This document shows positions 5,626 to 6,227 of a stretch of 6,227 nucleotides of DNA, piece by piece. A program made the translations under genes and the position numbers. The notes under the pieces were generated by a model. The model ran no database searches. It had not been told where the DNA came from and saw nothing but the letters and a program-made list of their open reading frames with translations. How positions within the stretch are numbered: position 1 is the stretch's first letter; each line of letters starts with the position of its first letter. This DNA is from Candidatus Methanomethylophilaceae archaeon (lineage in GTDB: Archaea; Thermoplasmatota; Thermoplasmata; Methanomassiliicoccales; Methanomethylophilaceae), in NCBI GenBank assembly GCA_017475875.1, contig JAFVET010000036.1, positions 1-6,227 on the forward strand, in the 5' to 3' direction.

Positions 5626-6227
5626 ATGAACGGAATCAGAATCACTGCCGTGCTCACGGTCGCGGTCATGCTCTTCGCAGCACTGGCCGTGGCCATCCCG
5701 GCGGACGTCGACGCCGCCGGAACAGGCTCCCACCTCAAGGGTTTCGAGTACAGTCTCGACAAATCTGACGTGCAGAACTACCTCGTCGACAACGGAATTC
5801 TGGACAAGGACCAGAAACTCGACGACATGCTGGGCCTCCTGGCGGACGTGTACGTCACCCAGTACCTCGGCTCCGAATACGACGCGACCGTCAAGACGGA
5901 CTTCAAGATCTACGCCGGCGTCCTTACGGACAGCAGGGGCGACAAGGTGTCCGACAAGGTCGCATATTCCATCTATTGCGACGTCGAGGCGTCGGTCACC
6001 GGACAGTTCAGCGAAGACGCCAACGACCTGCCATCCATGGTAGACGGACCTTTCCCCGTCCCGGTCGGGTCCGCGCGCGCGAACAGCCTGCCATCCATGG
6101 TAGACGGATCTTCCTCTACCGCGGACATTAAGACCAAGGAGCGCACCCTCACGTTCGGAATCTCCATGGTCAGCGAGGGATATATCGGAGACACGACCTA
6201 TTTCAACGGCAACGAGCTCGTCGGAAC
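5626..6227 (+). CDS. Secreted hypothetical protein, N-terminal 200 aa (runs off the window)
   Basis: I do not recognise the family. The first 31 residues form a clear signal peptide: MNGIRIT, a hydrophobic core (AVLTVAVMLFAALAVAI), then PADVDAAG with probable cleavage after an Ala near 30-31. The mature part starts HLKGFEYSLDKSDVQNYLV, contains a helical acidic region (about 48-75), then alternating beta-like sequence (DATVKTDFKIYAGVL, YSIYCDVEASVTGQF) typical of archaeal surface proteins. One Cys is seen at 118. Residues 132-141 and 152-161 are a repeat, AN[DS]LPSMVDG, encoded by a 22-bp perfect DNA repeat. It has its own TATA box and only a weak GTGAT ribosome match (5617-5621), so it is probably not part of the nitrogenase-like operon. 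Its style (signal, Asp-rich beta segments) resembles the 311-aa exported protein at the other end, but no sequence relationship is evident by eye. Confidence 0.8.
   Translation, partial: MNGIRITAVLTVAVMLFAALAVAIPADVDAAGTGSHLKGFEYSLDKSDVQNYLVDNGILDKDQKLDDMLGLLADVYVTQYLGSEYDATVKTDFKIYAGVLTDSRGDKVSDKVAYSIYCDVEASVTGQFSEDANDLPSMVDGPFPVPVGSARANSLPSMVDGSSSTADIKTKERTLTFGISMVSEGYIGDTTYFNGNELVG
6027..6048 (+). repeat. 22-bp direct repeat, copy 1
   Basis: It begins CCTGCCATCC and ends GTAGACGGA, and is identical to copy 2. The copies start exactly 60 bp apart, so the unit is in frame (20 codons). It encodes LPSMVDG. Confidence 0.9.
6087..6108 (+). repeat. 22-bp direct repeat, copy 2
   Basis: It is identical to copy 1, including third codon positions and the relatively unusual codons CCA and GTA. 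The 38-bp spacer includes a CGCGCGCG run. Recombination between the copies would delete exactly 20 codons without a frameshift. Confidence 0.9.

Overview
This window is GC-rich and most likely archaeal, probably from a methanogen or a relative in the Thermoplasmata (for example Methanomassiliicoccales). The evidence is: archaeal TATA-like boxes about 25-30 bp before inferred transcript starts; leaderless or near-leaderless genes; Shine-Dalgarno sites of the GGAGGTG type inside operons; a short secretion signal ending IPADVDAAG; and a nitrogenase-like (NFL) system of a kind frequent in methanogens. The taxonomic call is inference, because there is no rRNA or other marker gene.

The left third (1-1991, minus strand) is one tight operon: a membrane-anchored exported protein (1991->1056), a four-helix membrane protein with a charged tail (1054->464), a small soluble protein (454->164) and a Cys-rich reading frame that leaves the window (133->1). 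I recognise none of these. The last two share a reading frame, separated by one TGA and about 30 bp that still look coding, so they may be a single interrupted gene.

A 126-bp divergent promoter region (1992-2117) follows. It holds a TATA box for each direction. On the right-hand side an exact GGAA-N6-TTCC palindrome lies directly after the TATA box. That is the operator form known for the methanogen nitrogen repressor NrpR.

The centre (2118-5536, plus strand) is a two-gene operon and the main interest. The first gene is a single 718-residue polypeptide joining a complete NifH-like iron protein (P-loop, Cys95, Cys130) to a NifD-like subunit with all three P-cluster-position cysteines but none of the cofactor-ligand Cys/His of nitrogenase. 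The second, overlapping by ATGA, is a 421-residue NifK/NifE-like partner that keeps only one of the three cysteines. Together they look like a self-contained, reductase-fused nitrogenase-like enzyme. Its probable 3+1 cluster ligation resembles the dark-operative chlorophyll-type reductases more than nitrogenase. No nif, cfb or bch accessory gene is in the window, so the substrate cannot be inferred.

The right end (5626-6227, plus strand) starts a separately promoted secreted protein, cut by the window edge, with a 22-bp perfect direct repeat exactly 60 bp (20 codons) apart. No RNA gene, CRISPR array or insertion sequence was seen, and no gene-free stretch exceeds 300 bp.
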